The notes beneath the pieces were generated by a model. That model did no database searches. It worked only from the letters and a program-made list of their open reading frames with translations, and had not been told where the DNA came from. A stretch of 64,000 bases of DNA from assembly GCA_016169945.1 (NCBI GenBank), contig JADLSH010000170.1, positions 930,001 to 994,000 on the forward strand. Reading direction: 5' to 3'. Each line of letters begins with the position of its first letter. The first letter of the stretch is position 1. Both the position numbers and the translations under genes were made by a program. Shown piece after piece: positions 21,441-33,284 of the stretch. This stretch comes from Trachythela sp. YZ-2020. Its lineage: Eukaryota > Cnidaria > Anthozoa > Malacalcyonacea > Clavulariidae.

Positions 21441-22029
21441 CCAACTCTCCCAAGCAAAGAGATCGCACCATTCCGGATCCGTTCAATCAAAGTTGTCCGA
21501 ATAAATTGGGCAAACGACCGATGTGTCAGAAACTGTCAACCCTCCACTAGCATCCACTGGGTTCTCATTCATATCCACCCATTCGATCGATGTTGGTTCA
21601 CTGCCGAGTGTGTCAGAAATTTCCATAATCTGGGAATCAAAAATCTGATCACACTCCCAATCCCAAGCAATGAATGCATCTTCCTATAAGGCATGAACAT
21701 TTTTTCCCCCCATTTTTTTAGAACCCAGAGGGCCAGCAGAAGGATGACAGCTCTGACCCGGCCTAACCGGGGGAGTATCAGGGACTCTTTTTCAAAAACT
21801 GCCAACCCACCATGACCCCCCAATCACGAAAAGAGGGGAAAATATATGTATAAAATAAAATGACTATTTGTTACCCTGAGAGCAAACACGCATATACATG
21901 GACACACAATAGATGTATTTTAATTGAACACACAAGAACAAAGGAAATATACATTCTCCCATGCAATAACATGTAAATCCCACGACAATATTATTATATC
22001 ATTATCAAATCGAAAATATATTCTATAAA

Positions 22030-24095
22030 TTATGTTGGTGTGTCCGAGTAAACAGGGGTGGAAACGCCGGAATCTTTCCTTGCCCGTTGATCTCTTTTCC
22101 TTTTGTAACACGCTGCTTGGAAATGACCTGGTAAATTACAATAAAAACACACACGGTTGTCCATCCCTGGCCGCGTCGAGCGTAATTTATTCGCCGGCAT
22201 ACGAGGTTTGTCAGCAGATTTACGCAGATACCGTTTGTCCACTCGACTCACACGCTCAAGAACCTTTTCATGGTCTTTATCTCCCAACACAGCCACAAAT
22301 ACCTCTCGGAAGTCGGCAGGCTCACTGATCTTGTCCCGCAGGGTGTCATACGCGGCCCGAAAATACAAACTCTTCTCATGCTTTAACTCCTGAGCTGTTT
22401 CTTTCAATACCTCCAGAAGTTCCAAGGCGTCATATTTATTGAACTCGCAGCCAGGTCTGGAAGTCATGGCCACAATCTTCCTCTGAAGATTCTCCACCGA
22501 AGGTTTTGAGAACGTTGCCATTGTTTTCTTAAGTTGTGCAAATTCCTGTTTTAACGCCTACAATATGCAACAAGCTATTATAAGTCCTTTAACGCTTTGC
22601 ACTAATAACCACCATTCATGTAGAAGATGGTTACCTATGTACCAATGGGAAAAAAGGGAATATCTCTCCCAGTGGTGATCCCTCATAAACACTTCAAACT
22701 CCCCAAAGATCAACTATCCAACTGGCAGTCGAGACAATCATCCACACAGGTGATTACTCATCAAACACATCGAACTTAAGTAATGTTCAACAGGCAGTTA
22801 AGTTAATAATTTATATAGGTGATTGCTCACAACGCACTTCAAGTGCACAAAAGACCAACTGTCCAACTGGCAGTCGAGGCAATCATCCCCGCCGGTGATT
22901 GCTTACCAAATACGTCACACTCATAAACGATAATCACTGTCCAACTGGCAGCTACTCGAGCCAATCATCCACTCAGGTGATTGCTCCCAGTACTTTAAAC
23001 TCACAAAGACCAACTTACAGACTATTTATTTTATCAGACAATTCAAGCGATCATCCACACAGGTGATCATCGCTCATAATGCATGTCAAATTCACAAAAG
23101 ACTCACTGTCCAACTGGCAGTCGTCAGTCGAGGCAATCATCCACACAGGTGATCACCCATCAAATACATCGAACTTAACCCCTTGACGTATAAAATCCTC
23201 TTTTTTTTTTGTATTCCTATTGTTGTTGTATTGTTCTAAATGCATTCTTTTGTTTTCTGGTGTCCGCGGTGTCCGATATATCGGACACTGATCGTTAAAA
23301 GGGGGTTAAGTAATGTTCAACAGGCAGTTAAGTTAATCATTTACATAGGTGATTGCTCACAACGCACTTCAAATTCACAAAAGTCCTACTGGCAGTCGAG
23401 GCAATCATCCCCGCCGGTGATTGCTTACGAAATACGTCACACTCATAAACGATAATCACTGTCTAACTGGCAGCTACTCGAGCCAATCATCCACTAAGGT
23501 GATTTATCAGACAATTCAAGCGATCATCCACACAGGTGATCGCTCATAATGCACGTCAAATTCACAAAAGACCCACTGTCCAACTGGCAGTCGTCAGTCG
23601 AGGCAATCATCCACGCGGGCGATTGCTCACTAAATACTCCAAATTCACAAAGATCAACTATCCAACTGGCAATACAGTACTACAGTATACAACAGTATAT
23701 TACTATATACCACTCGCAAATTTACAAGTGTGCCAGAGAACGTAATATCATGCAATCGTTTCAGAAAACAAGCACTAACAATAACATGGTTCAGCGAACA
23801 AATTACGCCCATCAATTATTTTACAAAATTGAAAATATAGCCCAAACGTTTTCCAATCTATCCAAAGTTTGGATAGCCGGGTACGTCTTAAGGCAATAGA
23901 AGAACAAACAGGATCTGTCAATAAGTAATCGAAATATAATTATACCTCTAACTCCGCATTCTGTACGCCTTCCATCGGCGGCTGTTCGCCTTGAGGATAT
24001 TGGTCTACATGATCTGGCACTTGTGGCTGCTCAACAACAGCATTCGGATTCTGTGGCTGTGGAAATTGCACATCGCCTTCAATCGGTTCAGCCAT
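22030..24095 (-). CDS. DIRS gag, apparently spliced from two exons
   Basis: Exon 2 (22557-22030) encodes a coiled start (LKQEFAQLKKTMATFSKPS), helical capsid-like region (YDALELLEVLKETAQELKHE; EPADFREVFVAVLGDKDHEK) and one CCHC zinc knuckle (CFYCNLPGHFQAAC), ending at 22030. Exon 1 (24095-23946) starts at ATG with MAEPIEGDVQFPQPQ and ends QNAELE at a GT donor. The acceptor is TATTGTAG at 22558. Both exons are in phase 0 and the junction makes a continuous coiled-coil (AELE/ALKQEF), which supports splicing. The total is about 225 residues with no stop. The intron is 1388 bp and is occupied by a minisatellite. RNA evidence is absent, so splicing is inferred. Confidence 0.65.
22640..23690. repeat. 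Minisatellite array with higher-order duplication
   Basis: About a dozen diverged copies of a unit of roughly 85-90 bp containing CCAACTGGCAGTCGAGGCAA, then TCATCCACACAGGTGATTGC, then a TCACAAAAGACCAACTG block. AATCATCC..GGTGATT forms a small hairpin in each unit. The block 22771-23178 is repeated as a larger unit from 23306 to about 23690. The array lies within the proposed gag intron of the DIRS element. Confidence 0.85.
23179..23305. mobile_element. 127 bp piggyBac-type MITE at TTAA
   Basis: Short inverted ends (CCCCTTGACG; CCCCCTTTTAACGATC read inward from the right) lie exactly between two TTAA copies (23175-23178 and 23306-23309). The sister repeat at about 22765-22785 reads CATCGAACTTAAGTAATGTT without the insert, an intact empty site, so the insertion and its TTAA duplication are directly visible. 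Confidence 0.85.
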
Positions 24096-24431
24096 GACAG
24101 AAAATATATAAATTTGTGCGACTTGGTGATGGACGGGCTTCGTCTTGCTATACCATTCCCACTTTGTTGCTGACTTGAAGTTAACTGAGCTAAAACTGAG
24201 TGTAATTGCCTTCTTTAGGCTTAATATCCTCATCTACATCCTATTCATTATTCATCAATCCATATTAGGTATTGTTTATACCTAATCCACTTTCGCATAT
24301 AATTACGAGCGTTGAGAACAGTTAGGCAAAACTGGTTGCACTCTTGAAGAGTTATAATTATAGTTATATAGACATGCACAGCAAATTAATTCAGCAATCA
24401 CCATCTGAATACTTATCAAAAATAGTTCTGA
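24096..24431. other. No recognisable gene
   Basis: AT-rich spacer between the DIRS gag start and a LINE 3' fragment. It may include the 5' end of the DIRS element (promoter and terminal repeat), but no inverted or split repeat was recognised. Confidence 0.4.
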
Positions 24432-24840
24432 TCAAACGATTGTTGATTTGAGTTTTTGGTAGATCCTTTGCATACTCGTCAATTGAGTTCCATAAACAAG
24501 CACCGGAATATCTAATGTTAAATTTTCCATAATTGTCCTCACTTGCGGTAATGAATAACTAGAATGGGAAGCTAGTCTTGTATTATGATGGTGAATATTG
24601 CTGACACTTGTGAAGTAATCATTAAACGTAGTGGGAATATTACCTGCATGAAAGTCAAACATAAACAAAGCATACACATTTAATGTGTTTTTAGTAAATT
24701 CCAATTTTATAATGGTTTGTATGGTCGTAGAAATTACAGAAGTTGATAATTCGAATAGCTTTCTTTTACAGTATATATAGATGTTTAGTGGTAGAGGAAT
24801 AACTGTTCCCCCAAGCAACAATGCCATATATTAAATAGGG
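24432..24840 (-). pseudogene. LINE 3'-end coding fragment
   Basis: The minus-strand frame contains the C-terminal signature of CR1/L2-type LINE polymerases downstream of RT: VYALFMFDFHAGNIPTTFND, YFTSVSNIHHHNTRLASHSS, YSLPQVRTIMENLTLD. Catalytic RT motifs are absent, as expected for a 5'-truncated copy. The same region is present in a diverged copy at 25777-26200. Confidence 0.72.
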
Positions 24841-25038
24841 GTCAATTAACGAATAATACAAATTAGTGAGTACTTTAGTATTAACATAATGTCTAATTTT
24901 TGAGATAGCTACAATACCGAAAGTTATTGTTTAAAGTCAGTTTAACTGTGAATGACTTCTTTTTTTGGGCTGTATGAAAAATAATAATGTGAGCTAATGA
25001 ATCTGTGCCAGACAAACTTGGCACATGGACTTTGGCAA

Positions 25039-25090
25039 TAGGGATGCACCGGATAGTTGAAACAGATCTGACTTGATTATCCGGCCGGAT
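25039..25090. repeat. Possible hAT transposon terminus
   Basis: AATAGGGATGCACCGGATAG resembles the TAGGGATGCACCGAT-type ends of some hAT elements. Only one end is seen and no transposase follows. The flanks 24990-25745 hold nothing else I recognise. Confidence 0.35.
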
Positions 25091-25776
25091 ACTGCATATA
25101 GTTCATATGACATTTAGTGGCCAAGCCAGCTGTAGCCTGCAGAGCAGACCATCTTGGAGCAGAAAGAGGAACAAGGAAGAAGGGTCTCCTGTAATAGCCA
25201 GCTTTCATGTTTACTCTTTCAGCTTCAATGAGGGCTTGCTTTCACGCTAAGGCAGCTGCGAAGATTAAGCCTCGCATAAGTTTCCAACATCATAGACCAT
25301 GGGACTCACAACAATTGAGTGTCACAAAGAGGAACCAAATGAAACCAAATTAAATCGCCCTATCATGGCCTGTTACAAGAGACTGGCAGGTAACAAGTCC
25401 AAATACACAGCTTTTCGGTAAAAGACAACAAGGATGTATTTGACCATTTTTAAATATTTACCATAATTTTAGAAATGCTATTTACAATAGGTGTAGGTCT
25501 TATCTACCTGAAATAACCATAAGGGCTAAATGAATCAGGCAGATGTTTTTATCAGAAGTTTTTATATTTATGAAAATCCGGCACAAAAAAAACCCAAAAA
25601 CAAATAGAAAAAGACACCAAAAAAATAGACAAACAAGCAGCAAATTAACTAAAGGATAGAAAGCACAGAGAAAACAAACATAGCAAATACAATACTTACT
25701 GTATATAATTTATAAACTGGCCAAATTATATACATATATAAGTTCTTAATATGACTCAATAAATCGTAATTTTCTC

Positions 25777-26200
25777 TTAGATTTTAATTTTTATCATCTT
25801 GAAGAAGGGAGTTCCATATTTTGGGTCCGTGATATCTAATATTAAAAATTCCAAAGTTTGTTCTGGTTTTTGGCAATGAATATGATTCTTTAGATGCGAG
25901 TCTGGTGTTATAACTATGTATTTTTTTAACTGGGACAAACAGGTAATTGAAAACAAATGGCAATTTATCATTGTGATATTTATGCATAAAAATGGTTGTA
26001 GATAATGTAAATAGATCTGATAATTGGATGATATTAAGGAGTTTGAAGATTTTGGACTAGAGTGAGAGTCGAATTTAGAGAAAGTAATTATACGTACAGC
26101 CTTTCTTTGTAGAACATAGAGAGTTCAGGGATGTGGGATACGTTGAGCACCAAGCAATCACACCATAGGTTAAGAAAGGATACATGGACCAATGTGTTCT
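25777..26200 (-). pseudogene. LINE 3'-end coding fragment, second copy
   Basis: The minus strand from about 26200 reads, with shifts, TYGVIAW-type region, PELSMFYKERLYV, ITFSKFDSHSSPKSSNS, then HNDKLPFVFNYLFVPVKKIH, SYNTRLASKESYSLPKTRTN and FGIFNIRYHGPKIWNSLLQD. This is the post-RT C-terminus of a CR1/L2-like LINE, related to but distinct from the fragment at 24432. Confidence 0.72.
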
Positions 26201-26452
26201 TTCGCTTATTAGCTAAGACAAATCAGTCAAGAAACACATAGATCACTATCTTTTAAGTGATTATTTTTTGTTGTTTTCTAAATCCTCAAGCAACTTGGCT
26301 TGGACAGGTATTTGTTGCAGTTAATTGTACAATTTTATAATTTCAACACATTATAACAGCGCTAGCCAACTAACACTATTGATCACGTCATATTTTAGAA
26401 AATGTCAAAAATATCAACATTAATATTCAATAACATGCAAATATGAATTAAG

Positions 26453-29400
26453 TTAGTCACTGTCCTCATCTGATTCACAATCCGCAATGTTGTCTAGATC
26501 TTCGTTTAAATCATCATCGTTGATCGCTTTGTTTTCACAGTCGCCAAGCGAACATGTATCTGTACATTTCAGCCCGACATTGACACAAGAACAAGTGCCC
26601 GCCACGCACACTCTTCTGCAATTGCAAGCCAACATTTCCATCACCTGAATAAAAAGTATTATAAATGATTTAGTGTTTCGTTGTTTGGATTTGGGATAAA
26701 ATTTGAAGAAAACATGAGAAAAATATTAAAACGGTTGTCCTTACTCCTATTAAAATCGTAAATAAAATGCCTACCTCGTCTGGTGCTGGCTGACAGTCCA
26801 TCCAGTTAATTCCAATTAATCCATCTTCATCAAACACCTAACCGTGATCAGCTGGTGAAGGGATAGCCGGAGTTTGTTCATGACACAAGCGCCATACACA
26901 TGTCTGGTAGTTTGCTCTTAAACAATGCTGGCGAAGTGCAGCCGGTGGAAGACAGCCTGTAAATGCGTGCAAGCCTAACAGTGCATCCAGGAATTCCTTT
27001 CGATTAACATCATGACAATCAGTGAGGTGTCGTGTTGCAAAAGATGATTTGACATCATTCAGATTGATGATTCTTGTTCTGTTCTTTGTACCAGTTTTGA
27101 TATACAGAGAGCTTGATACTGTTTCCGAAACGGACAATGCAATAACAACAATATCAGTATCAGGAGTATGAATCACTATATTGATCACGTTTGTTGGCAG
27201 GTGATGACAAAAACTGGTTGTACTGCTTTACTGGGTACGACGGAATCAACTGTTGGAAAGTCAAGTTCCCTGTTGATCGTCGTAAGCGCTCAGCATTTTT
27301 GATGGAGTTTTCCATATACACATCAAAAACAACGTCAATTCGTTTGGCACCTCTGCTCGATGACAGAATCGATTGAAACATCTGGTGGGCTAACTCGGCA
27401 AAGGTTAACCCAGTAGCGCGAGCTTTCTGGACGATAGCCATGCCATCAAATATGCTGGCATAATCATCTGGTAATGAATCAAGTGGCTCCGTTAATTTTT
27501 CAAATTCGGCAAGTAAAGCAGCCTTGTTGGTTTTCTCGAGATCGCCCATTACGCCTGCCAATGCCCAAGGAAATTGACCCAATGGATACTTGAATACTTC
27601 TTTCAAGTCTAAATCTCTCTTCTGCATTATGATCGCAATTTGGCCAAACAAGTTTCGGGTTGCTTTAATTTGAATTGTTTTGTCTTTGCATTTAATTGTG
27701 ACAGTTTTGCGCAAAGAGGAAAACGTATGTAGCTTTAGCTTCTTTATTGGATCATAAATAGATACCTTTGATTCGTCACTTAAACGGTTGGCGATAAATA
27801 CTGTCAAAGCCTCTTCGCCACAATGCTTTGCTTGTTGCATATCTTGGGAAATGGATTCAGTAGCTGCCAATCCGTTTGATATGCATAACAAATCGTTATC
27901 TGATAGAGAATCTATGAAGGTGTTAGTCATCACTCCAATCAAGGATTGCACATCTTTTTCATCTCTTTTGATTCGACTGACACTGAGGTCATGGTGCTTG
28001 TGTTGGATGTTAATGTAACATAAGTGCCTATAGCAGCAACAACGCAAATTCGCTCTGTATGAAGCATTCAATGCCCATCTGTTTATAGCATTTGAATTTG
28101 TGCTGAATCCTGTCGTCCCACCAGGTGTCTTTGTTGATTGTTGTCTCGATGACCTTGTCTGCTTCCATTCCGCCAAATGTATTGCCTTCGTTTAGTTGAA
28201 CAGAAAAGTGCCCTTGGACAAATGCGTTGTTTTTTTTCGGGGTGGTCGACTTCAAGGTTTAACATCTCTCCAGGAAATGGGGTCAGGTACCTCGTATAAT
28301 TGAAATTGTCATACGCAAATGCATATGCTATAACATCTCTTATACATTCCAGAAGTAGCTCCCACTTTCCAGCTCAGCAAGCATATATGATATTGAGTAA
28401 CAGTTCAACCATATAAAGAAAACTAAGCCAAAACTTTGCCAGACCTCCATTTGCTGACAAGGTAACCTTACAGTCAATCAACAAGTGATTGTATGATCGG
28501 AAACTTTCAGTATCAGCTAAATAGGAAAATGTCTCAGCAGATATATCATCCGAGAAAGAAGAAATTTCCTCTTGAGCTGATGCGATTATTTGATGCTTTT
28601 CCTGATCATTTTCATAGGTTTCCATTTTGCTGATCAATAACCTGTGTAGAGCTTCATACACCAATTTGCAGCTTCGCACAGAACAGTTGTACATCTTTCC
28701 AGCTAAAGCCTTGTCCACGGAACCCTCTGTCAGTATTTGACTCTGAATCAAGACATCACGCAATCCTACATCCTTGAAACCTTTACCGATAATGCTCAGG
28801 TACATCATCACCATATGATACTCTGCCTCAATCTTTAGACTATAGTACGTTGATATCATGTCTGGAATTGACAATGTGTCAGGGTAGACTAATAATCTGC
28901 TGTTAACCATTAAAAAGTTGAAACCAGTGAGCAAGTTTTCAATCTTTTGCTTCAAGTTTTTCTTGGCAGAATTTATATACTTCTCATCTAATCCTTCCGA
29001 ACCCCTCAAATTGTCTTTGAGTACCTTAGTTAGTATAGCGTACTCAATTACAGCGGGGGAATCATACAAATCAAACAAAATATCTTTCACGGCATCAAAT
29101 GGCTCATCTTCATTTGGTTGATAATCTTTTACAACTTTGTAGTTTATTGGTGTGTAATCACGGTAACATGTTTTATGGTACTTTTTGCCATTAAGCCGTC
29201 TGTCGTAATTGCTACAATTCTCTAGTCGCCTCTGAGTGAACTCGCTTTTCTGATTGAATCATCAGCTCCTAATTCGGCACATGAAAGTAATTTTTCTTTA
29301 CTATTTGTTTTCCGAACACATTTAGCTTTATTGCAGAATATGCAGTTTGACAAAGGTTTATCACAATCCCTTCGTTCATATCCTTCACCTAGATTGGTTA

Positions 29401-29695
29401 ATCTGAGACTGCTCCTTGGATTTGTTTGTGCTTCACTTATTTCTCCTACTTCTTTTCCACAGCTAACCAAGTCCCTTTTCAAGGTAAACATAGATCTGCA
29501 TGAATTGTGATATTTGAGAGGAGGATATTCTCCATCTGTAACAGTGCTCGAAATATCGAGAATTGGCTGAAAGTTTCTTCTTTCAGCTGCTTGTAATAAC
29601 GTCTTCCATGAAGATTCAGAGCTCAATTTCACTAGCTTTTGTTCTGATACACCATTGTAGTGTATTATACACTCCTCCATTATCCTAAAATTCAC
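26453..29695 (-). pseudogene. Broken gene of an uncharacterised family with CXC-like C-terminus
   Basis: Pieces in order on the minus strand: a Cys-containing N-terminus (ECIIHYNGVSEQKLVKLS; SNCIFCNKAKCVRK), YHKTCYRDYTPINY, a helical middle (29090-28374), GGMEADKVIETTINKDT, TKTPGGTTGFSTNSNAINRW, VSRIKRDEKDVQ, DPIKKLKLHTFSSLRK, a polymerase-like-free stretch ending RIDVVFDVYMENSIKNAER, then HTPDTDIVVIAL, SLYIKTGTKNRTRII, ALLGLHAFTGC, and finally CNCRRVCVAGTCSCVNVGLK plus CTDTCSLGDCENK with an acidic tail. I recall the order as that of an unnamed family common in cnidarians; the DTD and HAFTGC blocks look like PIN/FLAP-type nucleases (inference). At least three frameshifts and a deletion of roughly 100 residues near 27180 show it is dead. 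Confidence 0.7.
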
Positions 29696-30362
29696 ATGTT
29701 TATGTCGACTACGCCTACTTATTTCCTATAAAAAATAACAGATGCTCTACTCATTATAGTTTAAAAGCACTAGGACGACTCCCGATTATGGCACAATAGA
29801 TATTGTACACTTCATGAAGGCAAAAGTTTCGCATAAAAAGACTAACATCACTTCAGCCCAACTTTGATTAGGTTTAGATCCATCTGATGCCACGTTTTTT
29901 GGTGTATTTACATTTGACTTTTTAATTAAGGTAACTAAGACACAATAACCACAAAATAGAGTTATATTAAGTGCGAAAGAAACATCAACCTACCAGTGTT
30001 TCCACTTCTCAAGTTAACAGAGGGAAGCATTCTTCTCAGCAGAAAAAATTATCAATCCAATCCAAAAATGTAATCCTTTGACTTTGAGTGAATATGAGAA
30101 AAGTGTGTTGGCAATTCTCTACAGTCCCATCTTCGATTACTGCTGGCGGTTGAACTGTAAAGAATGTATAAAGCCAATGCATAATACAATATTCCCACTT
30201 GGCGACGTTACTGGAGCTAACAACCTTCATCAGCTAATGAAATAGCAGGAACTTAATTCTTGCTCTTTAAAAAGCATTTTGTATCACTAGCAAATACCCT
30301 AACTATTGCCTACGCCCAGTGAAACAATCCCACATAATGTTGGAGTTAAATAATGTTGGCCA
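29696..30362. other. No recognisable gene
   Basis: AT-rich sequence with only short open frames. A good transcription or repeat signal was not found. Confidence 0.4.
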
Positions 30363-30597
30363 CTGTAAAAAATCAGAAGTAAAATTACTCCCAATTTTTA
30401 CTCCTATTTGAGAATAATTGGAGTTAAAATGACTCCTAGAGTAATATTAAGGAGTAAAAATTACTCCATTGTTTCTACTCCTTTGCTGGAGTAAATTTTA
30501 CTCCTTCGGTGGAGTCCAAAAAATTTTTACTCTTGCACAGGGAGTAATTTTAACTCCTATGGTGGAGTTAAAATAACTCCTTGAAATTAACAGTGTA
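30363..30597. mobile_element. Palindromic MITE-like element
   Basis: Built from repeated GGAGTAAAATTACTCC-like units in both orientations, bounded by CACTGTAAAAAATCAGAAGT on the left and a complementary AACAGTG on the right. The ACTGT ends resemble CACTA/hAT-type MITE ends, but no clear target duplication is visible. Confidence 0.5.
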
Positions 30598-30858
30598 TCC
30601 ATCTTAAAACCCATAATATCGACCCATGTACTGTTCCATCAATCAGCTGGAAAATTCTTCACAAGAATATCAGATACGAACATGAACGTAAAACGTTTGA
30701 AGCCTTCGAGATTCGAAAATATTCTGACAATACTGGCTTCTTCAGTGAGAATGTTTAACTAGATCAAAGCTGGACTAAAATTTGAATATTAACTAAAAAT
30801 TAGAATATGGACAATTACGAGCTAAAGTTTTGAATGTTATTCACTCTGGAATGCAGTC

Positions 30859-31880
30859 ATGCAAGTTCAAGGTTTTAAACGACTGATCGCTTTGAATTCT
30901 ACTTGCCATCAAGAAATGGTACGCAAAGCTACAATTGAAACTGGCAACTATAAAACAATGAAACGTCTCAACCTTCCTCGAACTGAGCAAATCAAATTTA
31001 ATACTAAACTTAACGAAGTAGCTAATAGATACGCATGCACTGACCCCAAGCTATACCACGCGTTAAAACAACATATATGCAGTGAAACTTTACCCTGCCC
31101 CGTTTACTGCTTACCTAAAGACCATAAAGACGGTGACCTAAAGGGGAGGCCCATCCACGCTGCAACTGATACACCCTGTCTAAATATTTGGCCAAATGCT
31201 TAAACCCACTACTTTGTCATGTACCAGCCCATCTGAAAAATACACAAGATTTCATAGCCTGTCTAGACCAAATAGAGGATGAGACGGTACACAATTTTTG
31301 TAGCCTTGACGTGTGCAATCTATATGGTTCAATTCCACTCAAATATGTAAATGCCAAAACACCAAGCGTATTTACTATAGCGAAACAGTTCTTCAAAAAA
31401 CACAAACTTGACAGCGAACTCAAAGCCCTTGATAACAATGATTTTGAAACCTTGGTTCACTTATGCTTAGAGAGTGATAGCATATTAATTAACGGCAAAG
31501 GCATGAATGAAATTGACTGCCAAATTACTAAGAAAACTAATGGCCAAGTTATTTTGAAACGTTACATTGACGATTATTTTGCATTTCTTTTATCGAGACT
31601 AATATCTGGAGAGAGACTCCTGACGATTGCTAATACCATAAATGACACTACTAAATTTACGATCAAATTACCAAACGAAGGGCAATTGCCATTCCTAGAT
31701 ACCATGGTCACTTCAACTCTGAAACGAACAAGTTTTCCACCCAGCTCTATATAAAACCCATCCACAGTAATTGCATCGTTCCATGGGACAGCCACGGTTC
31801 CCTCGCATCTAAACAAGCTATTTTAATCGGCGAAATCAATCGTGTAGTTTCTCGTTCAACAGATGGCAATAATCGAAAAT
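30859..31880 (+). pseudogene. Penelope-like reverse transcriptase, broken
   Basis: Plus-strand reading: ETLPCPVYCLPKDHKDGDLK, GRPIHAATDTPC (RT motif 2), then after a one-base shift near 31190 LAKCLNPLLCHVPAHLKNTQ, FCSLDVCNLYGSIPL (motif A region), KRYIDDYFAFL (YIDD, motif C) and LPFLDTMV. After another shift, KFSTQLYIKPIHSNCIVPWD and SKQAILIGEINRVVS occur at 31740-31860. The set matches Penelope-like RTs. No GIY-YIG endonuclease follows; a TA repeat begins at 31979. Confidence 0.78.
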
Positions 31881-31976
31881 AATTTTTAAATTTTTATTGC
31901 CTGTAGAAGTCTTTTTAAATTTTTAAATAAAGAAAATTATATTCATATTAATACCAGGCATGATTCCTAAACCCTA

Positions 31977-31978
<2 letters not shown>

Positions 31979-32016
<38 letters not shown>
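31979..32016. repeat. (TA)n microsatellite
   Basis: About 38 bp of alternating TA at the 3' side of the PLE RT. Next to it (32035-32110, minus strand) is a hammerhead-like sequence with a stem II, GAAACAC and TGTGTA, but the core reads AAGAAGA instead of CUGANGA, so I treat it as degenerate. Confidence 0.8.
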
Positions 32017-32019
<3 letters not shown>

Positions 32020-32432
32020 GCTTAATCTTAAAATATATTCACCGCTACACAGTGTTTCACGCCTCTTTCAAAGCGATCTTCTTATGTTGAATCTCGACAT
32101 AATTATGCTCTGGCTATCCATTGAGCAGAGTGCCAAAAGTTTAAAAATCAACAAAACCAAATTATATATTTGCTCCTATTCTGCCGAGCACTCTTTATAA
32201 TAACCTTTGACATGGAAGCGATGGGGTTCGGCTATTCCACAAAGAATATTCCAATACCATCTGAAAATGAATACAGCAAAAAAACTGATTGAAAAGACCG
32301 AATAATTATGCAAACGGAGGAGATGGAAGGCACAAATTTTTCTACACCCTGAAACAAAACACGATAGGAAATAAACGTTAATACAAAGAAACCACCAACA
32401 CATATAGCTGAACTTGTAAGTTTAGAAATAGA

Positions 32433-32660
32433 ATGCTTGACATTATTCAAAATGTTAAATTGAAAGATGTAAAATGGAGATTCCAGAAAAAGTTGTTACC
32501 TGATGTGGGCAATATGAGAAAAACTGAATCACTGTTCGTACCTGCCGACAAAACCACCAACTTTTATAAGATGGGACCCCCCATCCTACAACAAACATTA
32601 CAGAACTGTATAAGAAAATATCCTGTAGACCGTTTCCTCCATTGGCTTTCTTGTCTGACA
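32433..32660 (+). pseudogene. Penelope-like element N-terminal fragment
   Basis: The frame reads IIQNVKLKDVKWRFQKKLLP, then ESLFVPADKTTNFYKMGP, and in another frame TNITELYKKIS. The ADKTxNxYxM block is a conserved N-terminal motif of PLE polymerases upstream of RT. It is a short, frameshifted piece and does not join the RT at 30859. Confidence 0.6.
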
Positions 32661-32767
32661 GTATATAAATGTTCGGCCTAAATGCACACATTTCTTTATA
32701 CCATTAACGACACTGCCAAAAATTTCACCTAATTCCATATTGTTCTCAACATATTGTGTGGAGTATT

Positions 32768-33255
32768 TCAGGTTGCTTCAATATGGGGACATGTCAAATG
32801 AAAATGTATTGCAGTGGTCCAGACACAGGACATCATAAATCTTCCTTGTTGTTTCCAATGTTGCCATTGTAGTACAAATGGAGGGCTGTTGAGCAGTGAT
32901 TTCAATTCACTCAGTGTGCCATACCAATCCCTAGGTTGTGTAGAATTGGTAAACTTTGGCACACAAAGATTAGCCATAGCCTGTTCTTGCACATAGGTAT
33001 ATGTCTTTTCCATTGAAGAAAGCCTTGATACAGTCCAGCTGCTCCTTGTGTATCTTTTCTATTTTAAAAAACTTACATAAAATACCCAGCACATTCTCAA
33101 AATCCTGTCCTTCCAGCAAGGAAGTGTACAGAATGGATGATCATATCTATGTGACAGAACAAGTTGTTGGCCCTGCCGATTCACAGTCTATACAGGAAAC
33201 GAAATTTATGTGTAGACCTGCACGCAGGCTATTGGGTAGCTCACTTGACTATTAA
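32768..33255 (-). pseudogene. RecQ/DEAD-like helicase exon fragment with destroyed Walker A
   Basis: One minus-strand frame reads LGILCKFFKIEKIHKEQLDC, IKAFFNGKDIYLCARTGYG and then a stop where the family has GKS, a Q-motif plus Walker A pattern of RecQ-like helicases (TGYGKS). The Lys codon position is TAA. A second overlapping frame in the same stretch (GTLSELKSLLNSPP) has no recognised match. The piece is isolated. Confidence 0.4.
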
Positions 33256-33284
33256 GCAAAGTTTACATTTTGTAAAATCATATG

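Larger units (their letters stand above)
18490..24095 (-). mobile_element. DIRS-like tyrosine-recombinase retrotransposon, decayed
   Basis: On the minus strand the order is gag with CCHC knuckle (24095-22030), reverse transcriptase and RNase H (21440-19840), then tyrosine recombinase (19679-18493). That gene order is the DIRS superfamily arrangement, in which a circular cDNA is integrated by recombination instead of an integrase. The terminal repeats could not be delimited. Each coding part has frameshifts or deletions, so the copy is dead. Confidence 0.8.

Noticed and set aside
22640..23690. CRISPR-like array
   Set aside because: Units are diverged throughout with no constant repeat alternating with unique spacers, and the context is eukaryotic. 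It is a minisatellite.
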